Part shown: one piece after another, positions 21,851 through 33,314 of the stretch
Layout: each line of letters begins with the position of its first letter
Numbering within the stretch: the first letter of the stretch is position 1
From: Pseudeuparius sepicola
Lineage: Eukaryota; Arthropoda; Insecta; Coleoptera; Anthribidae
Assembly: GCA_963920635.1 (NCBI GenBank)
Contig: OY987298.1
Coordinates: 115,434,035 to 115,498,034, forward strand
DNA: 64,000 bases
Direction: 5' to 3'
The notes under the pieces: generated by a model
Told to the model about the DNA's origin: nothing
Seen by the model: the letters and a program-made list of their open reading frames with translations, nothing else
The model's database searches: none
Position numbers and translations under genes: made by a program

Positions 21851-22587
21851 TTCTGTGCTTTCTTACCATACCGACGATGGTACCAGCAAAACGGCGAGTT
21901 TTCTGTTGAGGATGACCTGGGTTCATCTTGATCGCGACTGCTGGAACGAGATCTGCGGTTGGTACGACGAGCAGAAAGAACAGCAACTTGGCGCGAAAGC
22001 TCTTCGATTCTTTGTACGAGGTTTGTCATCTCCATTGATGAGGAGGCAGGGGCTACAGCAGCAACCTGGTGATGCGGGACAATTTCATGCACTTTATCCG
22101 CTAGTTCAGCGATGGATTCCAAAGGCGCATTTTGCTGAGTTGCGATGACTACTTGAACATGCTGGGGCAAGTGGGCGATCCACAGAGTTCGTAGAAGCGC
22201 GTCCGGGACGGTCTCAGTACCAGCAAGACTTCGAAGATATCGGAGAAATTGTGACGGTTTCCTATCACCAATGTCAGCTTGAGTAAATAATTGACGTATT
22301 TGTTGTTCTCTGGAAGCTGATACACGGCGGATGAGTTCTGATTTAAGTTTGATGTATCGATCGGCAGGTGGGGGAGAGGTGATAATGTCCTCCACATCGG
22401 CAGCATACCTATGATCCAACTGGGAGATTACGTAATTGAACTTCGTTGTGTCCAGAGTTACACGAGAGATCTCGAATTGAGCTTCTGCCTGTGCGAACCA
22501 ACGCGCAGGTTTATCAGGCCAGAAGGGTGGGAGATGAACTGCAACTCTGAAGACGCCTGCAGGATCAGTTGGCACGGGGTCCGTCAT
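21799..22587 (-). CDS. Gag polyprotein of the CsRn1-like element
   Basis: An intact 262-codon frame starts 20 bases after the primer-binding site (ATG at 22587). The capsid part has LPPFWPDKPARWFAQAEAQF, TKFNYVISQLD, and a GDRKPSQFLRYLRSL motif, matching gag of CsRn1-type elements. The C-terminus is rich in Arg and Ser and carries CWYHRRYG and the following Cys pair, the CsRn1-style zinc motif. It forms the particle and binds RNA in the active family. It is the best-preserved frame of this copy. Confidence 0.85.
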   Translation of the reverse strand: MTDPVPTDPAGVFRVAVHLPPFWPDKPARWFAQAEAQFEISRVTLDTTKFNYVISQLDHRYAADVEDIITSPPPADRYIKLKSELIRRVSASREQQIRQLFTQADIGDRKPSQFLRYLRSLAGTETVPDALLRTLWIAHLPQHVQVVIATQQNAPLESIAELADKVHEIVPHHQVAAVAPASSSMEMTNLVQRIEELSRQVAVLSARRTNRRSRSSSRDQDEPRSSSTENSPFCWYHRRYGKKAQKCTTPCSFVPPNAHSSQ

Positions 22588-22609
22588 GGTTCGTAAGTCG
22601 GGGTCACCA
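22588..22609 (-). other. Primer-binding site, tRNA-Trp type
   Basis: The minus strand reads TGGTGACCCCGACTTACG directly after the LTR. Confidence 0.8.
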
Positions 22610-22610
22610 C

Positions 22611-22787
22611 TATGGAGTTTGTTGGTGTAATAAGCACGAACTCCACTTAAAATAATAACTATGTTGTCGATTTGACAAATTTTATTACACTGATCTTACA
22701 ACTACTAAAATATTTTGTTATTTTTGTAACCGGCCAAATCTGCATGGTTGTGGCGGGGATCGCCACACCAGCGAGGGTCGCCACACA
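22611..22787 (-). repeat. 5' LTR of the CsRn1-like element
   Basis: About 175 bp on the minus strand, starting TGTGTGGCGACCC. Boundaries are estimated because the second LTR is missing and cannot be used for comparison. Confidence 0.65.
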
Positions 22788-23745
22788 TCTATTTCTTGCG
22801 TTGAGTCATTCCTTCAAGTCAAAAATGTTTAGAACGCTTACCGGAAACAAAAATTTAGGTACACAATAGAGTAACTACACTGCATGTAATGAAGTTTCAT
22901 CTACTGCACTTACAACCGCCACCTATGGTATTGTTAAAAGTTGTAATACCTAGTTATTGAAGGAATTTTCAATAATTTAGAGGCATAAGTCGGAACAAAA
23001 ATGTGATATTATGTTTCAGAAAGTATACAGGGTGATTCAGTAAGTGGTTCATTAGAAGTTTACGGGGAATGAGTGCGAATTTTGATTTGAAATTTTGGTT
23101 ACTTATATAACAGGTTGTAAACTTTCTTTCTAAAATATTTTCAACTTCCGATCACTTCCGGTTATGCCGAAAGTCGATAGCAACTTTGTTATTTCAACTA
23201 GAACACCCTATATATTAATACACCGTTTGGTTCCCTATTAAATTCCAAATCCTTTTTCTGAATATAATCTGTACCCTATTCCTAACCCTTTTCGAGATAT
23301 CCGCAAATTTTTGATTTTTTTGAGTGTTGCAGCCCTCGACCATAGTGATGATAACATTGAAATTTATGAATCTGGAAAACTGAAATTTTGGACTGTCGTA
23401 GGCGAAAGTCAACTTTATTAAGTGGTCTGTATGCCATTTCAAAATATTGTACAGGGTGTTCGGGAAAAAATTCCCAATATCAACATCGAAAAATTGAAAA
23501 ATCTCATTTTTTTCAAATGGAACCCATATTTTTTTATTGCACCATTGAAATGCTTGTGAAAAGACAGTTCAAAAAGATGTAACACACTATATGTCTAAAT
23601 GAAGCGGTTGCTTCGTTATTACGCAAAATACGTATTTTTCTGCTCTGTATCAACAAAGATGTCATTTCTCAAGGAGCGTCACATTATAGGGGGCCATGGA
23701 AAATGAAATAACGCAATTAGTAGAAAATTAAATAATACTAACAAT

Positions 23746-24190
23746 TACATAATAATAATAATATATAATAATAATTCTCACCCTCACAATACTCCAAACT
23801 AGGAGTACCCCAGAAGCAACCACATGCTTGTGCGGGGGAGGGGGGCAATTACTATTATTTTGTCTTCGTTGCCATTTGCGGCTAGGGCCGACTTTTTCCC
23901 GATAGAACTAGGATAGCATTCGCTCAAGTACTACGGAAAACCCTAGAAAACCGTAGTAATCCCAGTGAGTGTAGGACAATTAGTAAATCACACGGATAAA
24001 GTTATTTAGGAGCGATACCGTGAACCCACATTTGCCCAGGGCTCTTGGCCATAGCGGTGTTTTTCTTTAAAGACATATTGCATGCGCCTGCCTCGAACCG
24101 AGGTCGATCGAAGGCAGAAAAACATGCAGTCTAAAAAGTCAGCGCCGGTACGAGCGACGCCACCGCGGACCTAATAAGAGGTACTAGAAG
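23746..24190 (-). repeat. tRNA-related SINE (SINE-B), long copy
   Basis: On the minus strand a tRNA-like head (GGTGGCGTCGCTCG, then a B-box-like GGTTCGAGGC near 24090) is followed by a unique body. The 3' end is the one seen truncated at 2757-2876, and the tail is (AAT)n. It sits in the centre of the fold-back element. Confidence 0.6.
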
Positions 24191-24257
24191 AAAAAACAAG
24201 AAACTACATATAAGTAAACACACTTTATTCATATTATGCTATTTACCTGTTACGTAT

Positions 24258-24470
24258 TTACATTTGCTTCTCTTTGTTTGGACTTTGCCATGGGACTATG
24301 AAATTTCGTTCGAACTTTCTGAACTTTCTTTTCGTCAAAGGTGGTAAATGTAAATGCCTTTCATTAAAAACTCTAATTGTTCTTTCTAAAATTATTTTAC
24401 ATTCTCTATGAGTGTAAAACATATTCAAAATATCTTCGTTAGAATCGTTAATTTGAGCCATTCTTGTCAA
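24258..24470 (-). pseudogene. Transposase N-terminal DNA-binding domain remnant
   Basis: A 70-codon frame reads INDSNEDILNMFYTHRECK, then RTIRVFNERHLHLPPLTKRK and FRKFERNF. This matches the general pattern of the N-terminal helix-turn-helix found in a family of insect Tc1/mariner-like transposases (a YGEC-like step, then a (F/Y)xERxxxxxP motif). The DDE catalytic domain is absent. It lies in the centre of the fold-back element. It could still encode a small DNA-binding peptide, but no evidence of expression is visible. Confidence 0.5.
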
Positions 24471-25156
24471 CAGTTGATATTTTATTGTTTAGAACACAAT
24501 AAATGACAATCACAAATGAAAAATCCATGTTCACCTATTAGAAAAGGTCCGTTGTTTCTTGATATGGAGCAGCAAAAATACGTATTCTGCGTAATAACGA
24601 AGCAACCGCTTCATTTAGACATATAGTGTGTTATATCTTTTTGAACTGTCTTTTCACAAGCATTTCAATGGTGCAATAAAAAAATATGGGTTCCATTTGA
24701 AAAAAAAGAGATTTTTCCCGAACACCCTGTACAATATTTTGAAATGGCATACAGACCATTTAATAAAGTTGACTTTCGCCTACGACAGTCCAAAATTTCA
24801 GTTTTCGAGATTCATAAATTTCAAAGTTATCATCACTATGGTCGATGGCTGCAACACTAAAAAAAAAATCAAAAATTTGCTAATATCTCGAAAAGGGTTA
24901 GGAATAGGGTACATATTATATACAGAAAAAAGATTTGGAATTTAATAGGGAACCAAACAGTGTAATAATATATATGGTGTTCTATTTGAAATAACAAAGT
25001 TGCTATCGACTTCCGGTATAACCGGAAGTGTTCGGAAGTTGAAAATATTTTAGAAAGAAAGTTTACAACCTGTTATATAAGTATCCAAAATTTCAAATCA
25101 AAATTCGCACTCCTTCTCCGTAAACTTCTAATGAACCACTTACGTGAATCACCCTG

Positions 25157-27770
25157 TATAGTGTCTTAAGAATAATTTGTGGGGAGATTTAGTCAGAGCT
25201 CAGTAGGTATCCAAAATTTTAAGAATTCGCATGTCCTATCGGTATCTCTTCACGGTAAAAGCAAAAAATAGATTTCGGATGTGATGTCGTCGACAATTTG
25301 TTCAAGTGGCAACCTATATTTTTGAGTGTGCCGTTTCATAGCACGTTAAATTTGTTTTTTTACTACTAACCTGAGAAATCACCATTATTTACCTCATTCC
25401 TCTAATGAGAAGTAGTATTTCTCTACCTAGGTAAATAATGATAATAAAAAAATACCTAGGTAAATAATGAAAAATTTTCTATGTGACATTTAAAAATTAG
25501 TGTCATTTTATCAGCCTGACAACTGAAGTCCCAGGCTACTTGATATTTTGAAGTATATGAAAAAAGCGAGAAATTACTAAAATATGGCAATATTTCAATG
25601 TTAGTAGTAAAAAAATTCTATATACACTTCGGTTGAGAAGGCCATTATTTACCTCGCATATTATATCCTTCGGCGCTACGCGCCTCAGGATATAAAAATG
25701 CTCGGTGAATAATGGCTCACTTCTCAACCTAGATGTATAATATACTATTTCATGTTACATAAGGAACTTTATTTTGTTTTATTTTATTTAGTAAAATTCA
25801 CAAGTCTTAGTTAACTTTGTGTTCAAACTGGCATTATCCAAGTATTACCGTTGGACTTTTCTGCTAATTTCTTGAAAAATAGTCTTACATTTTTTTCTCA
25901 ACATTGAAAATAAATGTATTCCTTACTTTGTGTATGAGAATTTTCAGTGATTATCGCTCAATGTATCTAGTAGTATGCGAGGGAAATATAACCGTTTTAA
26001 AAAAGGCTTATAGTACTGAGGAAATAATATATTCTTGATATTGTACTCTCACTGCTTCGCGAGAATTTTAAGCAACTTATTGACTTTTCAGTGCACGACA
26101 CCATCTTTATTAGTCAGTGGTGCCTTAGACACATAGAGTTTCCAATATTATCGATCGATTTATCTAGTACGTATAATTGACAAGGAGACACATATTAAAA
26201 AGGGTCTTGTTTTTGAAGCTATTTAACTGACATAAAGTGAGTTTTCTAGTTAGTTTTCAATAAATTTTTCTATAGAAAACTTACCTTAAATCATTCGAAT
26301 AGCTTTAAAAACTACAGTCTTTTAACGGTATGGTCCGAAATAAACCAATATTCTAGTTTGGCGATACAAAAGTAACCAAACAGCTCCCGCACTTAACACG
26401 AGTAATGCTTCATACACTATGGGAACCTGAAACAGTGCACAGAATTACAGGAGGTTTTCTGATTTATTCTGTTAACCACCCAAATTAACAAGTCTGTTAA
26501 TTTCGAACCATAGGTATCCTTAATATATGTGTCACCTTGACAGTTTCCTACTAGATAAATGGACCGATAATTATTATTGGAAACTATATTATCCATGACA
26601 ATAGCGATCAACAAAAATTATACTTATTAAACAGGGATATCATTTCATCTTCATCCTTTAATAGAAATATTTCACCAACCTTATTTCCACACACGAGCTG
26701 AAAATACGGACACTAACTTTGGTAATTTCAGCTCTGTATAACACCTGTGTGTTATAAAAAATATCATTTCTCGACTCTTTCGATTTTTAAGGGACCGTTA
26801 GCAAAATACATCCCCTCTGAGGACTGATACTGGTTTACATGAATTTTTCAGTGGACTGTATGTTTAACTTTACTAATGAAACCATTTAAGAATAATTTGT
26901 AAAAGATGGCTCTATAACGGGTATGTATAATTATATCATTGGTCATTGAAATTAAGTCATCTTTCAAATATAGGTGATATTTTTGTAAAATTACAGCACA
27001 TCCTCCAGTAAACTGATACTTAGTATACGCTTGAAATAATAATTACAGTAATATTGTAGATAAGAATATTCTTACATACTGTATAAGTAGACAATACTTT
27101 GTATTAAGCCACATTACCCGCTTAAATGGCGAAAGTTAAGGCTCTATAAAACGAACGTACCTATATAACTTTCAAAATCACACATTTTAAGTGAGTAGTA
27201 AAAGGAGGGACTGATATAATAGCTACATTTTACCCTACGAATACCTAAAACAAATTTAAAGTTTGATGAAGCATTAACCTTCTTCCGTAAAAACCTGCGG
27301 GGTGAATTCCCTAAGTGGATTTGCAGCCGGTGGTCATGCGGCAAAAAACGGACAAACATGGGATTTAAATTAGGACCGGATTTCTTCTACTGCTTGCATT
27401 CGCTTAAAGAAGACTTTCAGAATTTTTGTGCGAAAACATATTAGCCCTTTATCTCGAGCTATAGTGTAAACTCATTCTTTGGAGTAGGTAAATAGAAATT
27501 AGCGATATCGACACAGCTTCATAAAATGTGTCGAATAGTATTGTTAGTACTGAGAAGTGGGAGAGAACCCTTTTATTAGTTTTTTTACAGTGATATTATT
27601 GACAGTAGACCCATTTACATATTTACAAACTATTTATAATGCGTACCCAATATTATGTGCGACCAGTGAGGCGGAGTGCGAGAAACGAAAGGAAAACCAC
27701 AGTGCACTCTGCAGAAAGTTGCCAAGGATAATGCCGCAAACACCAATGCGCCGCATGCAGGAAACTCACA
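25157..27770. other. Intron sequence, no gene recognised
   Basis: AT-rich. A short palindrome TATATCCTTCGGCGC...GCGCCTCAGGATATA lies at 25663-25697, flanked by ATTATTTACCTC and GGTGAATAAT. At 27650-27770 and again after the MITE there is a GC-richer stretch that is open in one frame (KPQCTLQKVAKDNAANTNAP), possibly an old retroelement fragment. Confidence 0.4.
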
Positions 27771-27778
27771 GCCACGGG

Positions 27779-28424
27779 TAGAGATGGTTCAAGACAAGAA
27801 ATCTTGTCTTGACGCCAACTTCTTGTCTTGTCTTGAAAATCAAGACAAGAAATGGTCAACATCTTGTCTTGACAATTTCTTGAGCCCAACTTCTTGTCTT
27901 GATTTCAAGACTCTTGATTTCAAAACTCTTGATTTCTTGACATTTTCGGTGGTAAAATCTGATGACTTCTCTATTCGTTATTGTCTTTTACTTGTTTGTT
28001 TTTTAAGTTTTTAGAGTTTATTAATTTGTTTTTTCTGTTTGAAGTTTATTTTTTGTTTTGTCATTATAATCAGGTTTGGGTTTATAAGCCAAATAAATTC
28101 ATGGGCTGAGTTTTTTAAATAAATTTTTAAGGGATCTTAGTTTTCTCATTTTGACTTATTAATGTGATTCCCGACCACAGTTCCCAACTTTATGCAATAC
28201 TTCCCAGGTATTTACTGTCAAAGTTCTTTGATTACTACCAATTTTATTTCATAAAATGGTATAGTTTCAAAATAAAATCAAGAAATTTCAAGAAATCTTG
28301 TCTTGAAAGTAAATTTCTTGTCTTGTCTTGAAGGTTCAAAACCTTTTCTTGTCTTGATCTTGTCTTGAATCCAAGACAAGATCAAGACAAGATCTTGAAA
28401 TTTTCAAGAAATGGGCCATCTCTA
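27779..28424. mobile_element. hAT-type MITE with 8-bp target-site duplication
   Basis: Ends TAGAGATGG / CCATCTCTA, flanked by the direct repeat GCCACGGG at 27771-27778 and 28425-28432. An 8-bp duplication and a TAGAGATGG end are typical of hAT transposons. Both subterminal regions are filled with the motif TCTTGTCTTGA and its complement TCAAGACAAG, more than ten times in all. No transposase is encoded; the frame at 27676-28014 translates the repeats. Confidence 0.88.
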
Positions 28425-28432
28425 GCCACGGG

Positions 28433-30613
28433 CAAATGCCAGGCTCCTTTCGCGGAGTTTGGGCTACACAGAGCCTCCGATACTAACGACTGCAAGAGAA
28501 GGGTTGAGACAAACAGAAGTCAAGAATGCTAGAGACTTTTACTTGTAGCAACCAGCAACCCATCACCCCTAACTCGCCCAGGCTATAGCCAATGAAAGGC
28601 AGGAAAAGAATCTAGAAAAAGCTCTCGAAAAAGCTAGAAAGATCGAAAGGAGAAAATAAGAAAGATGTAAGTACAAACGTCTGAACCAATATCACAGAGA
28701 AGGACCACCCCCATATTTTTTAAACTAAAATTATCTAATAACATGTGTAGGACACAAATAATAGGATAATCCAGTAGAAAAATATATTCGCCAAAAAACA
28801 TTAAATTATGCTTTATTTTTTTCATCTTTTAGTCCTATTTAAGACCTCAGAAACAAATCAAAATTATTATCTATTCATTTGCCAAGAATAAGCCTGGAAA
28901 ATCCAGTTTGAATGACCATGTACGTGGAGAGAACTAATATTTGTAAAGGGTTTCCTGTGAACAGGTTTAATTTTAGTACACAAACATATAGCTTAAATTT
29001 CCTGGGAGGGTTAACTAAAGTCTATATGATTTGAGAAAATGAAGCATTACTTGCCCCGGCGACACAACAGAGAAGTAGTGAACATTATTTACTATACCCA
29101 CTTAAATATGGTAAACAAATCATGTACTCGTATTATACCGTTCAGAAAATATGTATAGGTGCATGGTGCTGTGCAGTTGAAAATAATCACTAAACAAAAA
29201 TTGGTCCAGTTAATACGTCGTCATAGTGCCAGATCAGCAATGTTTTATTTTAAATTTTTAATAGCAGCGCTTCAATTTTTTGTCCTACTCATCTCATAAT
29301 AATACAATTCAGAAGAAAAAAATAATAAATTAATATTTCTACACGATAAAGAAATCTATAGAGAAATGCTGAATATCCAAGATTATTTTTATTTAAGGTA
29401 ACTTACCTAAATACGGGCACCCTTGAGAAAAATAAACTTAAATTTAAAAAAAAATACCAGAAAAATGTCAAAACTATGGATTCGGAGAGTTGTCGCGAAT
29501 AAACAGTTGATATAAAAATCATTTTTTAAAAAAAGTGATCCGAATATATATTATACATACATTAACGTGACTAGTGCCCATATTGGGAAAAAGGGATCCT
29601 AAATGGGCACCCAATGTTCCTAATATGGTCATCTAGTAAAATGTGTCTTATGGGCTATGTTTCATCGGGATTGTTTTCAAACTATTATGGCGATGGGGTA
29701 ACGAGTATACTTATGTCCCAGACTTAGAGCAACAAACTTTTAGTGTATTTTCATTTTTATGCTCAGTTTAAAAGATATCTTGGTCGAAACTTGAAAAATA
29801 TAAGTTTTAATTTCCAACTTAGCTTTTTGACCGATGGGAAGTAAGCGACCATATTTGGTATGAATTTATTTAGAAGAATGTTTAGTGTTTATCGAACTTA
29901 ACCTCGATTTTTAATTAGTTTGCGAGATAGAAAATATTAAAAATTATTTCAATTTCAAATTGAAAAATATTTTAAAAACAAAAACGAAATTCAAAAAATG
30001 GATTTGCGGTTAAGAAGAAGACTAATTCAAACATACCTGTTTCTCAACATTCGACCAAAATTCTTATAAACAACGAATGAAAAAGAAAATTTTTATTAAA
30101 ATTTGTTGTTTCAATTATTATACTATTGTCAATTTTTCACAATACATTAAATTAAAAAACACACTACTTTTGAAAGTTTATAAAATATACCACAGACCTA
30201 AGTATTATAACAACTGAGCATTTTAAATTATAAAATGTTCCAAATATGGGCACTGCCCCCATATTTCGCAACACAACAGGTGTCCATATTTGGAACACAT
30301 AACATACAAACATGAAAATGGATTTTCAAACAAACGCAAAAAGTTTTCGCTAAGAAAAATATATCGGCACAATTATTCTCGGACTTGGACTTTTGGTCCT
30401 TCAGGCAAACAACTAATTATGTGAAAATAAATTGTACCAGAAATGCCTTAAAAATAACATAAGTACCGAATTTTATGACTGTCGCACATATGATTGAAAA
30501 TGATTGAAAACCATAGTGCATTTATATGCCCTTTAGTATATAATACAAAAATCCCATCCCAAATATTTCAATGTTTAAGCACGATCGTATAAAAAATAAT
30601 GTATGAAACTCAT
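28433..30613. other. Intron sequence, no gene recognised
   Basis: AT-rich. The sequence CCATATTTGG or GCCCATATTTGG recurs several times in both orientations between 29570 and 30300, which suggests one or more very old fold-back repeats. Confidence 0.4.
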
Positions 30614-30711
30614 GCATAAAGTGTCTTTTTTTCATTCATGGGATTGCGCGCACTCACCTGCGGTTCGTGCGCGCAACTTTCCCATTCATGAAAAAAAGTA
30701 CTACTTTATGC
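30614..30711. repeat. Strong hairpin
   Basis: GCATAAAGTGTCTTTTTTTC and ATTCATGGGA-TTGCGCGCAC on the left pair with GTGCGCGCAA and CCCATTCATGAAAAAAAGTA then CTTTATGC on the right. The loop is about 12 bases (TCACCTGCGGTTC). Confidence 0.75.
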
Positions 30712-30837
30712 ACTTGTTGCATAAATAACTATTGTCTCTGGGCGAGGGCAGGTGAAGGAACCTGTTTACAGTATTTTTACGTCAAATCTCACGGGTATAT
30801 CACATACCAAATTTCACAATTTTATCATTGTTCGTTC

Positions 30838-31003
30838 TGGAAATATTTAGAAAAAACCGTTTGCCAAAGTGTCCATTTCGGGGGCTATAGCCCCATTAGG
30901 GGGCATTTTTGAGGCCATGTTTATAGGAACTTTTTTCATTTTTTTGGGTCGTAGAACACGCTGGTAAATTATGGCAGGCTAATTTCGGGACACCCTGTAT
31001 ATA
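30838..31003 (+). repeat. Interspersed repeat ending TTTCGGGACACCCTGTATA, copy 3
   Basis: AAATATTTAGAAAAAACCG, GGGGGCATTTTTGAGGCCAT, AAATTATGGCAGGC and GGGACACCCTGTATA. It shares blocks with 14833-15020 and 17180-17290. Confidence 0.7.
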
Positions 31004-31889
31004 GCGCCGCACGCTTTTACGTTAAATAATTTCATATTTAGAAATATCACACATATAATATCAAATAAATTGTTTTTACTTTTTAGTCTACAAGAAGAGC
31101 GTGGCTTTTAGTTTTTTAAACTATGAATTTTATTTTTTAACTTTTTAGTCTTAAATAAACTTGGAGGTTTGCGGACTTTGAGTACTCCTGGGTACGTACG
31201 TACATTTTTTGGGCCGGTCAGTATTACTTACAGGTGCTTATGTGCTCCTGGATTTTCACAATTTATATATTTTTCCAATCTCCCTTCTTCCTTCATCATC
31301 AAAAAATACGGTCTATCTACAATGCGCACTCCTCATCCCTTTATCTAATATAAATTTTCGTTTTATTATTATTGAACATACTATTGACTCCGTATTACAT
31401 GGAGCCTTGCAGGTGAAAGGTAACACGCTAAAATTGAAAAGAAAAAACATTTTTAAAAATATTATTTTGAAAAATCAGGACAGAGAGATTATGATTTATT
31501 ATTATTGTCAATACTATAATATGTCCAAATGGTGATGTCTAAATTTATTAACAAGAGAAATCTCCACAGCGCACGGTGTGACTGGTGTGGCCGTGCGCGA
31601 CGGACGGGTCATACTATGACCCGTGGCCATAGACACATGCGGAGTGCGTAGCAGATAGATCGCCTACATGTCCTACATTCAATTGTATACAAGCGATCGG
31701 TGCGCACTGCGCAGTGCACATTCCGCATGCGGAGTGCGTACTAGATAGATTGTACCATAATATATTGTATTGTCACGGGAATCATTGAATAAGTTTGCAG
31801 AACTTTAGATCGATACGACAATAATAATTAAAATTGGGTTAAAATCGGTTTGCTTTTGCTTTCAAAGATGGGTCGGATACTCGTACATA
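31004..31889. other. Intron sequence, no gene recognised
   Basis: Contains a 24-base direct repeat (ATGCGGAGTGCGTA..AGATAGAT) at 31637 and 31727. Confidence 0.4.
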
Positions 31890-32622
31890 CAGTGTGTCCC
31901 AATTTGATACTATGGACACCAGAAATATCTGAAGGGCAAGGAAAACAAATGGTCTCTATTTTTTTATTGGTAGCACCAAGGGAGAATATCTCATAGTCGG
32001 TGGTATTTGGATGGGGTAATTATTTCATGCCCTGCTGTGATTTTTTAAAGTAGCAAATTTTCAAGAAACCCCATTAGGGATTTTTTTACGACAACATGTT
32101 GTTAAGAAAACTTGTTCAGAATGAAAGACTGAGTAGATTCGCAAAATTTCAAAAGGCTAGGCCTAATTTGATTTTTAGATTTATCTCCCACTTTTTTCTT
32201 AGAAAAGCCTCCTTTCTGGAGCTTTCACGTCAAAATTTTATTTTTTCACGATGATCAAGTTTCCTTAACAATATTTTGACGTGAAAGCTCCAGAAAGGAC
32301 ACATTTCTAAGAAAAAACTAGGAAAAAAAGGCGAAAAAGCTAAAAATCAAAGTAGGCCTAGACTTTTGAAATTTTGCAATTCTACTTAGTTTTTCATTCT
32401 GTACAAGTTTTTTTAATAACATTTTGTCGTACTACTAGGGTTTCTTGAAAATTAGCTATTTTAAAAAATCGTAGCAGGCCATGAAGTAATTACCCCACCC
32501 AAATACCACCTCCTTATGAGATACTCTCCCTTGGTACTATCAATAAAAAAAGAGAGACCATTATTTGTTTCCTTGCCCTTCATATAGTTCTAAGGTGTCC
32601 AGTATCAAATTGGGACACACTG
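31890..32622. mobile_element. Fold-back TA-inserting MITE, CAGTGTGTCCCAA family
   Basis: CAGTGTGTCCCAATTTGATA at the left and TATCAAATTGGGACACACTG at the right, TA on both sides. The arms are complementary for about 350 bp each. No coding capacity. Confidence 0.9.
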
Positions 32623-33314
32623 TATACAAGTCAAGCGGGAAATATGTCCGGTGTCATTTTTATAACTGCGTTGTGGTAACATAAAACTTAGAATTGTCTT
32701 TCTTGTAGTTTCCATACTTTCAGTTACTAGAGTTAAGCCTTGTAAATTTTTGATAAGAATTAGGGTTCCAGCTTTAAGACCACTTTTGCAAACTAACAAT
32801 ATTTGCGAAACTAAAGTGATGACTGGAATACGAACTGGTATCCCCGCAACCGGGTAATGCGTACTTTGATTATTACAAAATAAATATAACCTGCGAGCCA
32901 AGAGATACTTTGTTCTTCCTGAGTTCTATACGGTGGTAATTTGCAAATGAGTATTTGCTAAGGGAAAAGTTTACAAGTCAAACAAAGGCCTCCTTAAAGT
33001 ACGTGGGCATTTAAGAAGTTGTAATTTATTCGGCTTAGACAGATTACAGTTCCCACTGCCTAATTTGCATTATAAAATATGACTTATTTAGTTTAGATTT
33101 ATGATAACTGGGCCCTTGGCCTCAGTTAATACAATCTAGATTATTCTTTGTTAAGTGCAAGGATGCTTTAGGTACATACTGGCTAAATATAAAAATCACA
33201 GTAAACTCTCGGGAGAACACAGTGTCCTCATCAGCAACCATAGAATTCATTTTATTCCAAAACTTCAGTGTGATCTTACAAATTATTTTCACCATGTATC
33301 CAAATATCCCTATA
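32623..33314. other. Intron sequence, no gene recognised
   Basis: Nothing recognised. Confidence 0.35.

Larger units (their letters stand above)
19281..22787 (-). mobile_element. CsRn1-like Ty3/gypsy retrotransposon, 3'-truncated
   Basis: On the minus strand, an LTR (about 22787-22611) is followed by a TGGTGACCCCGA primer-binding site, as expected for tRNA-Trp priming in the CsRn1 clade. Then come gag, an LDTGSD protease, reverse transcriptase, RNase H, and an integrase that stops at 19281. The gag zinc motif CWYHRRYGKKAQKC...C is the unusual CsRn1 form. The 3' LTR and the integrase C-terminus are absent, so the copy is truncated, and RT carries frameshifts. Base composition is richer in GC than its surroundings. 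Confidence 0.9.
23038..25156. mobile_element. Large fold-back Tc1/mariner-type element
   Basis: Ends CAGGGTGATTCA / TGAATCACCCTG on TA. The arms (23038-23660 and 24560-25156) are complementary for about 600 bp. Each arm contains a second end-like motif (TACAGGGTGTTCGGG at 23451 and its mirror at 24730) and a CACTTCCGGTTAT module. The centre holds a transposase DNA-binding-domain remnant (24258-24470) and an inserted SINE (23746-24190). The frames at 23215-23442 and 24628-24945 lie in the arms and are mirror images of each other, not genes. Confidence 0.85.

Noticed and set aside
24628..24945. 105-residue ORF in the right arm of the 23038-25156 element
   Set aside because: Mirror image of a frame in the left arm; inverted-repeat DNA with no domain.
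27676..28014. 112-residue + strand ORF rich in SCLD/KTLDF
   Set aside because: The second half is the hAT MITE motif array read as protein.
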